Source: Chloroflexota bacterium (lineage in GTDB: Bacteria; Chloroflexota; Dehalococcoidia; UBA2979). From it: a stretch of DNA of 64,000 nt. A program made the position numbers and the translations under genes. This document shows, piece by piece, positions 36,013-45,080 of this stretch (its first letter is position 1; every line of letters starts with the position of its first letter). The notes below the pieces were generated by a model. That model did not search any database. It was not told the DNA's origin and saw only the letters and a list, made by a program, of their open reading frames with translations. The stretch covers positions 1 to 64,000 of the forward strand of contig CANKAU010000003.1 of the NCBI GenBank assembly GCA_947479915.1, written 5' to 3'.

Positions 36013-36137
36013 TAAACTCGACGTGAGCACAGGACGGTGACATGCACGCTGCCCGGCACCCCCTGCCCGTCGCACACCTCGTGAGCCTTACCTAGGCGAC
36101 GCCGCCCCCCGCGACGTCGCCCGCCCGGCTCCCGGGC
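36013..36137 (+). promoter_or_regulatory. leuS leader: -10 element, leader ORF and hairpins (attenuator-like)
   Basis: TAAACT at 36013-36018 is a plausible -10. A 17-codon reading frame follows at 36042-36095, with AGGACGG upstream. It encodes a short peptide with three Leu codons (CTG, CTC, CTT). Directly at its stop are two inverted repeats, 36095-36121 (7-base arms) and 36123-36137 (GCCCGG/CCGGGC). The arrangement resembles a leader-peptide attenuator for leucyl-tRNA synthetase. T-box consensus is absent. It is an inference only. Confidence 0.35.
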
Positions 36138-36191
36138 ACGGCCACTCACCCAGCCTCGACCGAGGCACGACTGCAGGACGGGAACCGAGCG

Positions 36192-38687
36192 ATGACCCAG
36201 GACCCCACGACGACCGGATCAGGCCGCGGCGAGCGCTACGCCCCACGCAGCATCGAGCGCGCGTGGCAGGCGCGGTGGGAGCAGGACGACCTGTACCGCA
36301 CCCCCGACCACGTGGAGGGCCGCCCGAACCGCTACCACCTCACGATGTTCCCGTACCCCTCGGGCGATCTGCACGTCGGCCACTGGTTCGCGATGGCGCC
36401 CTCGGACACGCTCGCGCGCTACTTCCGCATGCGCGGGTGGAACGTGCTCTTCCCGATGGGCTTCGATGCCTTCGGTCTTCCCGCGGAGAACGCCGCGCTG
36501 AAGGGCGGCCTGCACCCGGCGGACTGGACCAGCGGCAACATCAACCGCATGCGCGGCCAGCTCAAGAGCATGGGCGCGACCTTCGACTGGTCGCGCGAGG
36601 TGAACACCAGCTCGCCCGAGTACTACAAGTGGACGCAGTGGTGGTTCGTGCAGCTGTTCAAGCGCGGACTCGCCTACCGCAAGCACGCTGCCGCCAACTG
36701 GTGTCCCTCCTGCAACACCACGCTCGCCAACGAGCAGGTGGTGGACGGCCGCTGCGAGCGCTGCGACACCCTGGTCGAGCAGCGCGCGATGGAGCAGTGG
36801 TTCTTCCGCATCACCCAGTACGCCGAGGAGCTCCTGCACAACGAGGATCTCGACTGGCCCGAGCACGTGAAGACGATGCAGCGGAACTGGATCGGCCGCT
36901 CCGAGGGCGCCGAGGCCGCGTTCGCCCTCGAGGCGCCGACCGCCGCGGGCGTCGATGAGATCCGCGTGTTCACCACGCGCCCGGACACGCTGCACGGCGT
37001 GACCTTCATGGTGCTGGCGCCGGAGCACCCGCTGGTCGAGCAGATCACGACGCCCGAGCAGCAGGCCGAGGTCCGCGCCTACCAGGAGCGCGCGAGCCAC
37101 GCGACGGAGATCGAGCGCCTGTCGACGGAGCGCGAGAAGACCGGCGCCTTCACCGGCGCGTACTGCGTGAACCACCTGACCGGCGACCGCGTGCCGATCT
37201 GGGTCGCGGACTACGTGCTCGCCTCGTACGGCACGGGCGCGGTAATGGCGGTGCCCGCGCACGACCAGCGCGACTTCGAGTTCGCGAAGAAGTACGACAT
37301 GCCGATCCGCGTCGTCATCGCGCCGCCGCCCGTCGACGGGAAGCCGTGGGACGGCGCCGAGTTCACGGAAGCGTGGACCGGCGAGGGCACGCTGATCGCC
37401 TCGAAGCAGTTCGATGGCATGGCGAACGTGCCGGCGAAGAAGGCGATCGCGGAGCACATGGCCGCGAACGGCTGGGGCGGGCCGACGGTGAACTACCGCC
37501 TGCGCGACTGGCTGATCTCGCGCCAGCGCTACTGGGGCGCGCCGATTCCGATCGTCCACTGCCCCGACTGCGGCCCCGTTGCCGTGCCCGAGGATCAGCT
37601 TCCGGTCGCGCTGCCCTACGACGTGGAGTTCGTGCCCACCGGCCAGTCGCCCCTCGCGCTGTCCGAGGCGTTCGTGAACACCACGTGCCCCGAGTGCGGC
37701 AAGCCGGCGCGCCGCGAGACGGACACCATGGACACGTTCATGTGCTCGTCCTGGTACTACATGCGCTACCCGGACGCGCACAACGCCTCGCTGCCCTTTG
37801 GGCCGGAGGCGACGCAGGCGTGGCTGCCGGTCGACCAGTACACCGGCGGCTCCGAGCACGCGACCATGCACCTGCTCTACGCGCGGTTCTTCTACAAGGT
37901 CGCGCGCGACATGGGCCTCGTCCCGGGCGATGAGCCGTTCACGCGGTACTTCTCGCAGGGCCAGATCCTCGGCCCGGACGGCCGCCGCATGTCGAAGTCG
38001 CGCGGCAACGTGGTGGCGCCGGACGACCAGGTGGAGAAGTGGGGCGCGGACGTGTTCCGTGCCTACCTCATGTTCCTCGGCCCGTGGGATCAGGGCGGAC
38101 CGTACGACGTCGACAGCATCGTCGGCGTCTCGCGCTGGCTGAGCCGCGTGTGGACCGTGATGAACGAGCCCCCGGCGTTCGTCGACGATCCGTCGCGAGG
38201 CAAGACGCTGCGGCGCGCCGTGCACACGACGCTGGCGAAGGTCACCGAGGACCTCGAGGCGAAGCGCTTCAACACGGCGATCGCCTCGATGATGGAATTG
38301 ACCAACGAGATGCAGCGCCTGCGCGACGAAGGCACCACGGACGAGGCCGCGTGGAACGAGGCCTGCCATCTGCTCACGCTGATGCTCGCGCCGCCGTGCC
38401 CACACATCGCCGAAGAGCTGTGGCAGCGACAGGGTGGCGGCTACTCCGTCCACCAGCAGTCGTGGCCCGAGGTGGACGAGGCGGCCACCGTCCGCGACAG
38501 CGTGGACGTGGTGGTACAGGTCAACGGCAAGGTGCGCGACCGCGTCGCCCTCGCGCCGGACGCAGACGAGGCGACGGCGCGATCGCAGGCGGAGGCGATG
38601 CCCCGCATCGCAGAGCAACTCGACGGCAAGGAGATCGTGCGCGTCGTGTACGTCGCGGGCCGGCTCCTGAACTTCGTGGTCAAGTAG
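36192..38687 (+). CDS. leuS: Leucyl-tRNA synthetase
   Basis: LeuS charges tRNA-Leu. This 831-residue class I synthetase has the HIGH motif in MFPYPSGDLHVGHW, the zinc-like region NWCPSCNTTLANEQV...CERCD, and the CP1 editing domain with FTTRPDTLHG and the specificity region GAVMAVPAHDQRD. It also has the catalytic RDWLISRQRYWGAPIP, the KMSKS loop GRRMSKSRGN, and the C-terminal tRNA-binding domain VVQVNGKVRDRV. All domains are present at normal length. The TAG overlaps the GTG of the next gene. The 211-base gap upstream holds the leader described at 36013-36137. Confidence 0.97.
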   Translation: MTQDPTTTGSGRGERYAPRSIERAWQARWEQDDLYRTPDHVEGRPNRYHLTMFPYPSGDLHVGHWFAMAPSDTLARYFRMRGWNVLFPMGFDAFGLPAENAALKGGLHPADWTSGNINRMRGQLKSMGATFDWSREVNTSSPEYYKWTQWWFVQLFKRGLAYRKHAAANWCPSCNTTLANEQVVDGRCERCDTLVEQRAMEQWFFRITQYAEELLHNEDLDWPEHVKTMQRNWIGRSEGAEAAFALEAPTAAGVDEIRVFTTRPDTLHGVTFMVLAPEHPLVEQITTPEQQAEVRAYQERASHATEIERLSTEREKTGAFTGAYCVNHLTGDRVPIWVADYVLASYGTGAVMAVPAHDQRDFEFAKKYDMPIRVVIAPPPVDGKPWDGAEFTEAWTGEGTLIASKQFDGMANVPAKKAIAEHMAANGWGGPTVNYRLRDWLISRQRYWGAPIPIVHCPDCGPVAVPEDQLPVALPYDVEFVPTGQSPLALSEAFVNTTCPECGKPARRETDTMDTFMCSSWYYMRYPDAHNASLPFGPEATQAWLPVDQYTGGSEHATMHLLYARFFYKVARDMGLVPGDEPFTRYFSQGQILGPDGRRMSKSRGNVVAPDDQVEKWGADVFRAYLMFLGPWDQGGPYDVDSIVGVSRWLSRVWTVMNEPPAFVDDPSRGKTLRRAVHTTLAKVTEDLEAKRFNTAIASMMELTNEMQRLRDEGTTDEAAWNEACHLLTLMLAPPCPHIAEELWQRQGGGYSVHQQSWPEVDEAATVRDSVDVVVQVNGKVRDRVALAPDADEATARSQAEAMPRIAEQLDGKEIVRVVYVAGRLLNFVVK

Positions 38688-39427
38688 TGACCGGAGTCCG
38701 CCTCCGCGCGCTGCTGACCGCACTGATCGGCCTGGCGGTCGTCGCGGCGTCCGCGTGCCTCGACCGCCCGGCGGGACGTCCCGACCGAGGGCGCGCGCCG
38801 GGGGCGACCAGCGTCTCCGTGCGCGCGAGCGACGGTGTGACGCTGAACGGACGATTGTGGACGCGCGATCCGCGCCGCATCGTGATCTACCTGCACGAGT
38901 ACCGCGACAACCAGACCACGTGGTGGCCGGCTGCCGAACAGGGCGCGACGGCAGATCCCTCCGCGCTCACCCTCGACTTCCGCGGCCACGGCACGTCCGA
39001 GGGCGACCCGGACGACGTGGGCGGGGTCGCCCGCGACGCGGACGCAGCGATCGCCTTTGCACGGGAACACGGCTATGACCGGGCGGTGATCGTCGGATCG
39101 GGCATGGGTGCGACGGCCGGAATCATCGCCGCATCAAACCAGCCGCGCGTCGCGGTCCTGGCGCTGTCGGCACCCAGTGAGTTCGCGGATCTCCGTGCCG
39201 ATCAGGCAATCGGGGGCCTCGCGTCGCGCATCGCGCTCATGGCGTCCGAGGGGGACCTATCGGCGCGCGAGTCGATCGCGGAGTTTCGGAAGCGCGCGAC
39301 GATTCCCGCCTCGCGGGTGGTGGTGCTGAAGGGCATCGATCACGGCGAGGCGCTGCTCACCGGCGACCAGGCGCCCGACGGCATGAGCGCGTTCCGCCGG
39401 CTGCTCGCCGAGCTCTGGGCTTCCTAG
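38687..39427 (+). CDS. Lipoprotein alpha/beta-hydrolase fold protein, nucleophile replaced
   Basis: The 246-residue protein begins with a lipoprotein signal (LLTALIGLAVVAASAC). The hydrolase fold follows, with the oxyanion region VIYLHEYRDNQTTWW, LDFRGHGTSEGDP, the elbow VIVGSGMGATAG, an acid region MASEGDLSA and KGIDHGEALL with the expected His. In active enzymes the elbow reads GHSMGG. Here the serine position is Gly (GSGMGA), so ordinary serine hydrolysis is doubtful unless the shifted Ser acts. The GTG start at 38687 overlaps the leuS stop (TAGTG), indicating translational coupling to a functionally unrelated gene. Confidence 0.75.
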   Translation: MTGVRLRALLTALIGLAVVAASACLDRPAGRPDRGRAPGATSVSVRASDGVTLNGRLWTRDPRRIVIYLHEYRDNQTTWWPAAEQGATADPSALTLDFRGHGTSEGDPDDVGGVARDADAAIAFAREHGYDRAVIVGSGMGATAGIIAASNQPRVAVLALSAPSEFADLRADQAIGGLASRIALMASEGDLSARESIAEFRKRATIPASRVVVLKGIDHGEALLTGDQAPDGMSAFRRLLAELWAS

Positions 39428-39467
39428 CGAAAGCCCGCGGCGCGCGAGCCGATCGCCGCCTGCCGCC

Positions 39468-40370
39468 CTACTCGTCGTCGCTGTAGTCGTCATCCTCGCG
39501 CCGGGCGCGCGGGCGATCGCGGTCGTCGGCCCGCGAGTCACGCGCGTCACGACCCTCGCGACGCGGCTGCAGCAGCGGGTCGTCGTCCAGCGGCTCGTTG
39601 TCGAAGTCGTCGATGACCACGGGCGCCTGCTGCGGGACTTCGCGGCGGCGCGGGCGCAGCAGGTTCTCCAGGTCGTCGTCCTCGTCATCACGGTGCAGCG
39701 GGATCGGGGAGCGGCTCGAGCTGCGCGGTTCCGGCACCGGCGCGTCGTAGGGGGTGTCGTCCTCGAAGTCGTCAACGCGCAGGTCACGCATCTCGCGCGG
39801 CGCGCGCGCGACGGGTTCGCGGACGATCGGGGCAGCCGAGGCATCGCGACGCAGGGTCGGCGCCTGCGGCTCCAGCTGCTCGACGCCGTTGCGGACGCTG
39901 CCCACGAACGCCTCGAGCTGACGCTGCAGTCGGAGCAGCAGCTCGCGCGCGTAGTCGTCCGCAGCGGACATCTGCTCACGCGCGATCTGACGCGACTCCG
40001 CGATTCGCTGCTGGATGTCCGCGTTCGCCTCGGCGATGCGTTCTTCGAGGCGCGCCTCGGCCTCGTGCGCAATCTCCTCGGCGCGCTGACGAGCGGCCTG
40101 GGTGATCTCGTGCGACTCGACGAGGCGGGACGCACGCTCCTCGGCCTGCGCCAGCAGGATGCGCCCTTCCTCCTCGGCCTCGCGGCGGATCGAATCGCGG
40201 TGCGCGACGATGTCCTGCGCCTCGCGCACCTCCTGCGGGACGGCGATGCGCATCTGATCGACGACGTCGAGCAGGCGACGGCGATCGAGGATCGCGCGGT
40301 TGCCGATGGGCATCTTCTGGGCGCTGGCCACCAGTTCTTCCAGCCGGTCGACCAGGTGCAGCAGATCCAT
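39468..40370 (-). CDS. Coiled-coil protein with charged disordered tail
   Basis: Residues 1-155 of this 300-residue protein are a long helical coiled coil (REAEEEGRILLAQAEERASR, AEEIAHEAEARLEERIAEA), resembling ATP synthase b-subunit or DivIVA-like stalks but with no membrane span. From about residue 165 the chain is Arg/Asp/Glu-rich and low complexity, ending in a run of acidic residues (EDDDYSDDE). The start MDLLHLVDRLEELVASAQKM is similar to a family common in Chloroflexota and placed next to coaD and rsmD. Its role is unknown. A scaffold or cell-division role is speculation. It follows coaD on the same strand with a 26-base gap. Confidence 0.65.
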   Translation of the reverse strand: MDLLHLVDRLEELVASAQKMPIGNRAILDRRRLLDVVDQMRIAVPQEVREAQDIVAHRDSIRREAEEEGRILLAQAEERASRLVESHEITQAARQRAEEIAHEAEARLEERIAEANADIQQRIAESRQIAREQMSAADDYARELLLRLQRQLEAFVGSVRNGVEQLEPQAPTLRRDASAAPIVREPVARAPREMRDLRVDDFEDDTPYDAPVPEPRSSSRSPIPLHRDDEDDDLENLLRPRRREVPQQAPVVIDDFDNEPLDDDPLLQPRREGRDARDSRADDRDRPRARREDDDYSDDE

Positions 40371-40396
40371 CTCAGCAGCCTTCCACGCGAGACGCG

Positions 40397-40873
40397 CTAG
40401 GACGTCTTCGCGAACTTCTTCTCAATCGCCTCGCTCACCCCGGCCGGGACGAACTCGGTCACGTCGCGTCCGAAGCTGGAGAGCTCACGGATGCGGGTCG
40501 CGCTGACGAACAGGTGCTCCAGCGCGGTCATCATGTACACAGACTCGATGTCTGGCGCCATGTTCCGGTTCATCAGCGCCATGTCGAACTCGTACGTGAA
40601 GTCCGCGACACGAAGCCCTCGGACGATCACGCTCGCGCCGCAGGCCTTCGCGGAGTCGACGGTCAGACCCTCGATCGCGGTGACGCGGACGTTGTCCCAG
40701 CCCTTGAGGGCGTTCCGCATCATCTCGATGCGTTCCTCTAGCGAGAAGATCGCGGAGCGGCTCATCGCCACGCCCACGACCACTTCCTCGAAGATACGCG
40801 CCGCGCGCTGAACGATGTCGACGTGACCGTTGGTCACGGGGTCAAAACGTCCGGGATACAGCGCAACGGTCAT
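40397..40873 (-). CDS. coaD: Phosphopantetheine adenylyltransferase
   Basis: CoaD makes dephospho-CoA from 4'-phosphopantetheine and ATP. The 158-residue nucleotidyltransferase has ALYPGRFDPVTNGHVDI (TxGH motif), IVRGLRVADFTYEFDMALMNR and the C-terminal LFVSATRIRELSSFG, with FVPAGV. The length matches the family. The ATG at 40873 overlaps the stop of rsmD (ATGA), so the rsmD-coaD pair found in many bacteria is preserved and coupled. Confidence 0.96.
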   Translation of the reverse strand: MTVALYPGRFDPVTNGHVDIVQRAARIFEEVVVGVAMSRSAIFSLEERIEMMRNALKGWDNVRVTAIEGLTVDSAKACGASVIVRGLRVADFTYEFDMALMNRNMAPDIESVYMMTALEHLFVSATRIRELSSFGRDVTEFVPAGVSEAIEKKFAKTS

Positions 40874-41439
40874 GACGCATCCTCTCCTGCGGGCCCTGCG
40901 GCGGGCCGATAGACGGCGACGGAACCCGCACCCTGCCGGCGGGCGCGCCACAGCGGTCGACCCGCCAGCGCCTCCGGGGGCACCGTGTGTGCCTCGTGCT
41001 CCACGACGACCATGGCGTGCGGGGCGAGGATGCCTTGCACGGCCGTGTCGATCGCGTCCCACGCGGCTGCGTCATGATACGGGGGGTCGGCCACTACGAG
41101 CGTGTAGGCCGCCCCGGCGGGGGCACGCCACCGCTCGACCCGAGCGAGCGTGACGCGGGCGCGATCCTGCAGCCGGGTCTTGTCGAGGTTCTCTCGGATC
41201 GCCTCGAGGGCGCGCGGGTCGGCCTCCACGAACGTTGCCTCGCCGTCGCCCCGCGACAGCGCCTCGATGCCGAGCGCGCCACTGCCGGCGTACAGGTCGA
41301 GCACCTGCTCGAAGTCCGCGTCGGCCGCCTCCAGCATGGAGAACAGCGCTTCGCGCAGCCGGGCCGCAGTCGGGCGCGTGTCCGCGCCCTTCGGGCCACG
41401 CAGCGGGACGCCTCGGGCGCTACCCGCGATCACCCGCAT
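40870..41439 (-). CDS. rsmD: 16S rRNA (guanine966-N2) methyltransferase RsmD
   Basis: RsmD methylates G966 of 16S rRNA. Blocks are MRVIAGSARGVPLRGPKG, TRPTAARLREALFSML, the SAM loop VLDLYAGSGALGIEALSRG, VEADPRALEAI and the catalytic VVADPPYHD (DPPY). The ATG at 41439 gives the family-typical N-terminus, but GGAGG is almost touching it. A GTG at 41478 overlaps the preceding stop (GTGA) and would add 13 residues, so coupled initiation there is possible. It is followed by coaD. Confidence 0.93.
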   Translation of the reverse strand: MRVIAGSARGVPLRGPKGADTRPTAARLREALFSMLEAADADFEQVLDLYAGSGALGIEALSRGDGEATFVEADPRALEAIRENLDKTRLQDRARVTLARVERWRAPAGAAYTLVVADPPYHDAAAWDAIDTAVQGILAPHAMVVVEHEAHTVPPEALAGRPLWRARRQGAGSVAVYRPAAGPAGEDAS

Positions 41440-41474
41440 CCCTCCGGCGTGCGGCGCCTGCCGCCGGACGTGAC

Positions 41475-43643
41475 TCACTGGCCCGCGGGTCCCGGCGGCA
41501 CGCCACCGGGGAACGTCGTCGGGGGCGTCGTTGCCGGCGGGGGCGTCGTGCTCGGCACCGGCGTCGAGGTCTGGATCGGCGGGGGCGTCGGCGCGCTCGT
41601 GGGAGCGGGCGTCGCCGTCGGAGCGGCGGTCGGGGCCGTGGTCGGGCGCGGCGTCGGCGTCGAGGTCGGCGCGGGCGTGGTCCCGCCGGGGCGCGCCGTC
41701 GCGGTCGGCGTGGGCGTCGCGGTGCCCGTCGGTGTCGGTGTGGGCGTCGCGGTACCGACGCGTAGCCCCAACTCCTGCCCGACGAACGTAGTGCCGTCCG
41801 AGACGACGAGGCGCACGTTGTACGTCCCGCTCTGCTGCGGTGCGCGCCAGTTCACGCTGGCCGGGGTCGCGTCCGCGCTCCAGCACTTGGAGCCCTCCAC
41901 GGTGCCCTGCGCGGCGCTCCAGCACGGGGCGAGGTACGGGCCAAAGGGCCGCTCCAGCTTCACCGAGCCGTCCTGCGCGAACAGCAGCGCGGTCGACCAG
42001 AGGTCCGGCAGCGCGTCGTCCTGCTTCGCCTGGTCCACCACGATCCCGGCGAGGCCGAGCCTCGACGCGAGGTCCATGCGGAAGGCCGCCGAGAAGCGGT
42101 TCTCGATCCAGACGTTGTGTGCACCATCCGCCGCGTTGTAGGCGAAGGCCACCGAGCGAGCGGTGGTGTCCCACCGCAGGCCCGCGCCCTGCTGCGCGTC
42201 GCCGAGGTTCAGCGCGCGGAGCGCCACGGTGCCGCCGGCCGCGGCTGCGGTGGCCTCGGCCTTCGGGTCGATCGTGCTGGCGATGGTCAGCGCGTCTCGG
42301 AGGGAGAGCTGCGACATCTGCTGCGCGCGGCGGTCGACGGAGCGGCGGTCGAGGATCAGCGACACCTTGGCGAGGTCGGTGTTGCCAGCCTTCCTCGTGC
42401 TCAGCAGCTGCTCCATCTGGTCGTAGTACACCGCCGGATCGGCGACGCCGCGGAGCCAGATCCCATCAGCCGAACCCGCGAGGGCGTTCCAGTCATACGC
42501 GCCGTTGGCGCCAGCGCTCCCCGGGATCCCGATGACGAGCCCCAGCTGGTCGCGCTGCAGCCGCTCGCGCAGCATCTTCACGAAAGCGCTAAAGGCATCC
42601 TTCTGCGCACCCGGCAGGTTGCGGTAGTCGAGGTACACGCCCGCGGCGTTCTGGCTCTTCGCCGCGGCGGCAATGGACTCGGCGTGCGCGCCTTGCAGCG
42701 TGGTCGAGGACAGCGCCTTCACCAGGCCCTGCGTCTCGGTGCCGTCGCTGACGCCGAGGTAGACCTTCGCCTTGCCCGCGCTCGGGGCGATGCCCTGGAG
42801 CGCGCCGTTGGTCGCCTGCAGTGCGCCGTCGTTGCCGACGGACGCGCCCATGACCGCGACGATCGAGGTCGCATCGAGCGCGCGCGTGTCGAGGCGATCG
42901 CCGGCCTGCACGATCAGCGCGAGCGCCTTCGCCTGCCCCGTTCGCCGCAGCACGGCGAGCGCGCCGGGCGGGCTCGCCACATCACCCGATGCGGCCGTGC
43001 CGCCGGGTGCGAGCGCGACGTTCGCGATCCGCGTCCACCGCGACCCGTCGTAGGCGTACATGCCAAGGTTCGAGGCATCCTGCGTCGCCTGCGTGAGCGT
43101 GACCTCGATGGACCACGGGCCCTTCGCGCCGTCCGGAACGCGGACGTCGTAGAGCTTGCTGAGCGCGGTGAAGCCGTTGGGGAGCGTCGGCATGTTGTCG
43201 CGCGCGCTCGCGGTGATGCCGTCCGTGCCTGTCGGGGCCGTGGAGTCGCGGCCGATCACGCGCACCGGGGACCACGGCAGCACCAGTGCGGCCACGATCG
43301 CGCCAAGCACCGCCAGCAGCGCCACGATGCGCACCAGCCCGCGGTCGCTGGCGTATCCGCCACCACCGTCGCCGCGACCGCGATTGCTGCGGCGGCCACC
43401 GAAGTCGTCGAACTCGTCGTCCTCGTCCCAGCGCCACGGCTCGCCCGGAGGCGCTGGGGGCGAATCGTTGCCGTCGTCGAATACGGGAGCGGGCGCGTCA
43501 CGCTCGAAGCGCGGCGTGAGATCCTCGTGCTCCTCGCGGCGACGACGAGGACGCACCAGCGGCTCGTCCTCCGGCCCGTCGTCGTCGGGCGGGAACAGGG
43601 GCGGGTCCGGCCGGTACGGGTTCGGCGGGCGGCGGTCGTCCAT
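41475..43643 (-). CDS. Single-pass membrane protein with GH18/YaaH-like barrel lacking the catalytic Glu
   Basis: This 722-residue protein starts with a long Pro/Asp/Arg-rich cytosolic region and one membrane helix at about 105-127 (IVALLAVLGAIVAALVLPW). A beta-rich domain follows. A region with GH18-like features then appears: KVYLGVSDG, QNAAGVYLDYRNLPGAQKD, LGLVIGIPGSAG and ADGIWLRGVADPAVYY. Active GH18 enzymes have DxxDxDxE. Here the corresponding site is YLDYRN, with Arg where the acid should be, so it is probably a binding protein. Residues about 590-640 form another small domain. The C-terminal 80 residues are Thr/Pro repeats, typical of wall-spanning tails. Confidence 0.65.
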   Translation of the reverse strand: MDDRRPPNPYRPDPPLFPPDDDGPEDEPLVRPRRRREEHEDLTPRFERDAPAPVFDDGNDSPPAPPGEPWRWDEDDEFDDFGGRRSNRGRGDGGGGYASDRGLVRIVALLAVLGAIVAALVLPWSPVRVIGRDSTAPTGTDGITASARDNMPTLPNGFTALSKLYDVRVPDGAKGPWSIEVTLTQATQDASNLGMYAYDGSRWTRIANVALAPGGTAASGDVASPPGALAVLRRTGQAKALALIVQAGDRLDTRALDATSIVAVMGASVGNDGALQATNGALQGIAPSAGKAKVYLGVSDGTETQGLVKALSSTTLQGAHAESIAAAAKSQNAAGVYLDYRNLPGAQKDAFSAFVKMLRERLQRDQLGLVIGIPGSAGANGAYDWNALAGSADGIWLRGVADPAVYYDQMEQLLSTRKAGNTDLAKVSLILDRRSVDRRAQQMSQLSLRDALTIASTIDPKAEATAAAAGGTVALRALNLGDAQQGAGLRWDTTARSVAFAYNAADGAHNVWIENRFSAAFRMDLASRLGLAGIVVDQAKQDDALPDLWSTALLFAQDGSVKLERPFGPYLAPCWSAAQGTVEGSKCWSADATPASVNWRAPQQSGTYNVRLVVSDGTTFVGQELGLRVGTATPTPTPTGTATPTPTATARPGGTTPAPTSTPTPRPTTAPTAAPTATPAPTSAPTPPPIQTSTPVPSTTPPPATTPPTTFPGGVPPGPAGQ

Positions 43644-43656
43644 GGCGATCTCCCTG

Positions 43657-44865
43657 TCAGCGAGCGGCGGCAGCCGGTCGAGGCGAAACGGTCACAGCGC
43701 GCTGGCGTCCGTCTCGGAAGACGGTCAGCTGCACATCACGCCCGGCGGGGGAGACACCGAGCAGGTTCACGAACGGGGCCAGCGATTCAATCGGCTGCCC
43801 GTTCACGGCGGTGACCACGTCGCCTACGCGGATGCCGGCGGCCTCGGCCGGGCTTCCACGGTCTACCGCCACGATAGCCACGCCGTCCGCGTACGGCGAG
43901 TTCGCGGGCAACTTCGTGCGGTCGACCGGCGTGTGCTGTGTCCCCAGCCGTTCGATGCCCAGGCGGGGGCGCGGGTTCACGCCCGAGGCGACCACGGCGT
44001 CCACGGTCTTGCGCAGCGAGTTCATCGAGTGGGCGAGGCCGACACCCTCGACAGACTCGCCGCTGGGGTTCTGTCGCACGACCGTGGTGACCAGGCCCAC
44101 CACCTCGCCGCGGTCGTTCAGCACCGCTCCGCCGGAGTCGCCGTGGTTCACCGCCGCGTCCGTCTGCAGCATGTCCTGCAGCACCACGCCGGGGCGCGGG
44201 AAGTCGAGGTGCACCGCAGAGACCACGCCGGCCTTCACCTGGTTCTCGAAGGTCACGAGCCCGCTGGAGATGACGGTGAGCGAGTCGCCGGGCTTCAGCG
44301 CGTCAGAGTCGCCCAGGGCGACCGCTCGCAGACCGCCTCCCTGCACTCGGAGGAGCGCCATGTCGTTGAACGGCGAGTCATCCGCCACATAGCTCGCCGA
44401 ACGGCGCTCGCCGGTGCTCAGCACGACCGTGAGCCGCGCGGCACCCGAGACGACGTGGTAGTTCGTGAGGACGAGGCCGGCCTCGTGGATGACGATCCCG
44501 GAGCCGATGTTCTCCGACTCGATGCGCTGGCCCTGCGCGTCCGTGCGCGCCGGGAGGTCGGCGAGCACCGTGACGATGCCCGGCATGGCACGCTCGACGA
44601 TCGCGGCGCGGGCGCTCGTGACGGCGACCTCGGCGGTGGGGGCGGCAGCGGGCACGGCGGCGACACGGGGTACGACGAGGCGCACAGTAACCAGCGCCCC
44701 GGCGACGCCGCCAAGGAGCGCGAGCACCAGTACGGCGCCGGCCAGTGCTGCAACTCGCGTGGGGGTGGCAGGAATGGCGACGCCCTCCGATCCGAGGATC
44801 GACCTCGGACGCCCCGCCTCCCCGAGTCTAGCACCGCCCTCCCGCGACCGGTCGAACGCCCGCAT
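43657..44865 (-). CDS. HtrA/DegP-like serine protease with PDZ domain
   Basis: The 402-residue membrane-anchored protease has a helix at about 38-62, then the trypsin fold with the triad His (VLTNYHVVSG), Asp (SPFNDMALLRV) and Ser (NHGDSGGAVLND). One PDZ domain ends the protein (AIVAVDRGSPAEAAGIRVGDV, TAVNGQP). The Ser motif is HGDSGG, not the usual GNSGG. Such enzymes degrade misfolded envelope proteins. The gene is 13 bases downstream of nothing else on its strand and directly upstream of the GH18-like gene, separated by 13 bases, so the two are likely cotranscribed. Confidence 0.88.
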   Translation of the reverse strand: MRAFDRSREGGARLGEAGRPRSILGSEGVAIPATPTRVAALAGAVLVLALLGGVAGALVTVRLVVPRVAAVPAAAPTAEVAVTSARAAIVERAMPGIVTVLADLPARTDAQGQRIESENIGSGIVIHEAGLVLTNYHVVSGAARLTVVLSTGERRSASYVADDSPFNDMALLRVQGGGLRAVALGDSDALKPGDSLTVISSGLVTFENQVKAGVVSAVHLDFPRPGVVLQDMLQTDAAVNHGDSGGAVLNDRGEVVGLVTTVVRQNPSGESVEGVGLAHSMNSLRKTVDAVVASGVNPRPRLGIERLGTQHTPVDRTKLPANSPYADGVAIVAVDRGSPAEAAGIRVGDVVTAVNGQPIESLAPFVNLLGVSPAGRDVQLTVFRDGRQRAVTVSPRPAAAAR

Positions 44866-44929
44866 GGCCCACCCGGAGCGACGGGCGGCATTCGTTGCGG
44901 GTCTGCAATCGAACGCTCGTGCTACTCGC

Positions 44930-44959
44930 TTGTGAGCGAGGGCGCGATCTGGCTATAAT
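44930..44959 (+). promoter_or_regulatory. Strong sigma70-type promoter for greA
   Basis: TTGTGA (44930-44935) and a perfect TATAAT (44954-44959) are separated by 18 bases. The predicted mRNA leader to the ATG at 45081 is about 115 bases. This is the best consensus promoter seen in the window. Confidence 0.75.
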
Positions 44960-45080
44960 GCCTCAACAGATTCAGATCTGGTCAGCGGACCGGCCCCGCG
45001 CTGGCCCGCTTCGTGACGTTGAGACGCAGCGAGGATTTCCGGCGCGCCCGCGCCCACCTCCGCGGATGAGGACTCCCGAG

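Noticed and set aside
36042-36192. T-box riboswitch before leuS
   Set aside because: The conserved T-box AGGGTGGNACCGCG core and Stem I elements were not found. Only a short leader ORF with hairpins is visible.
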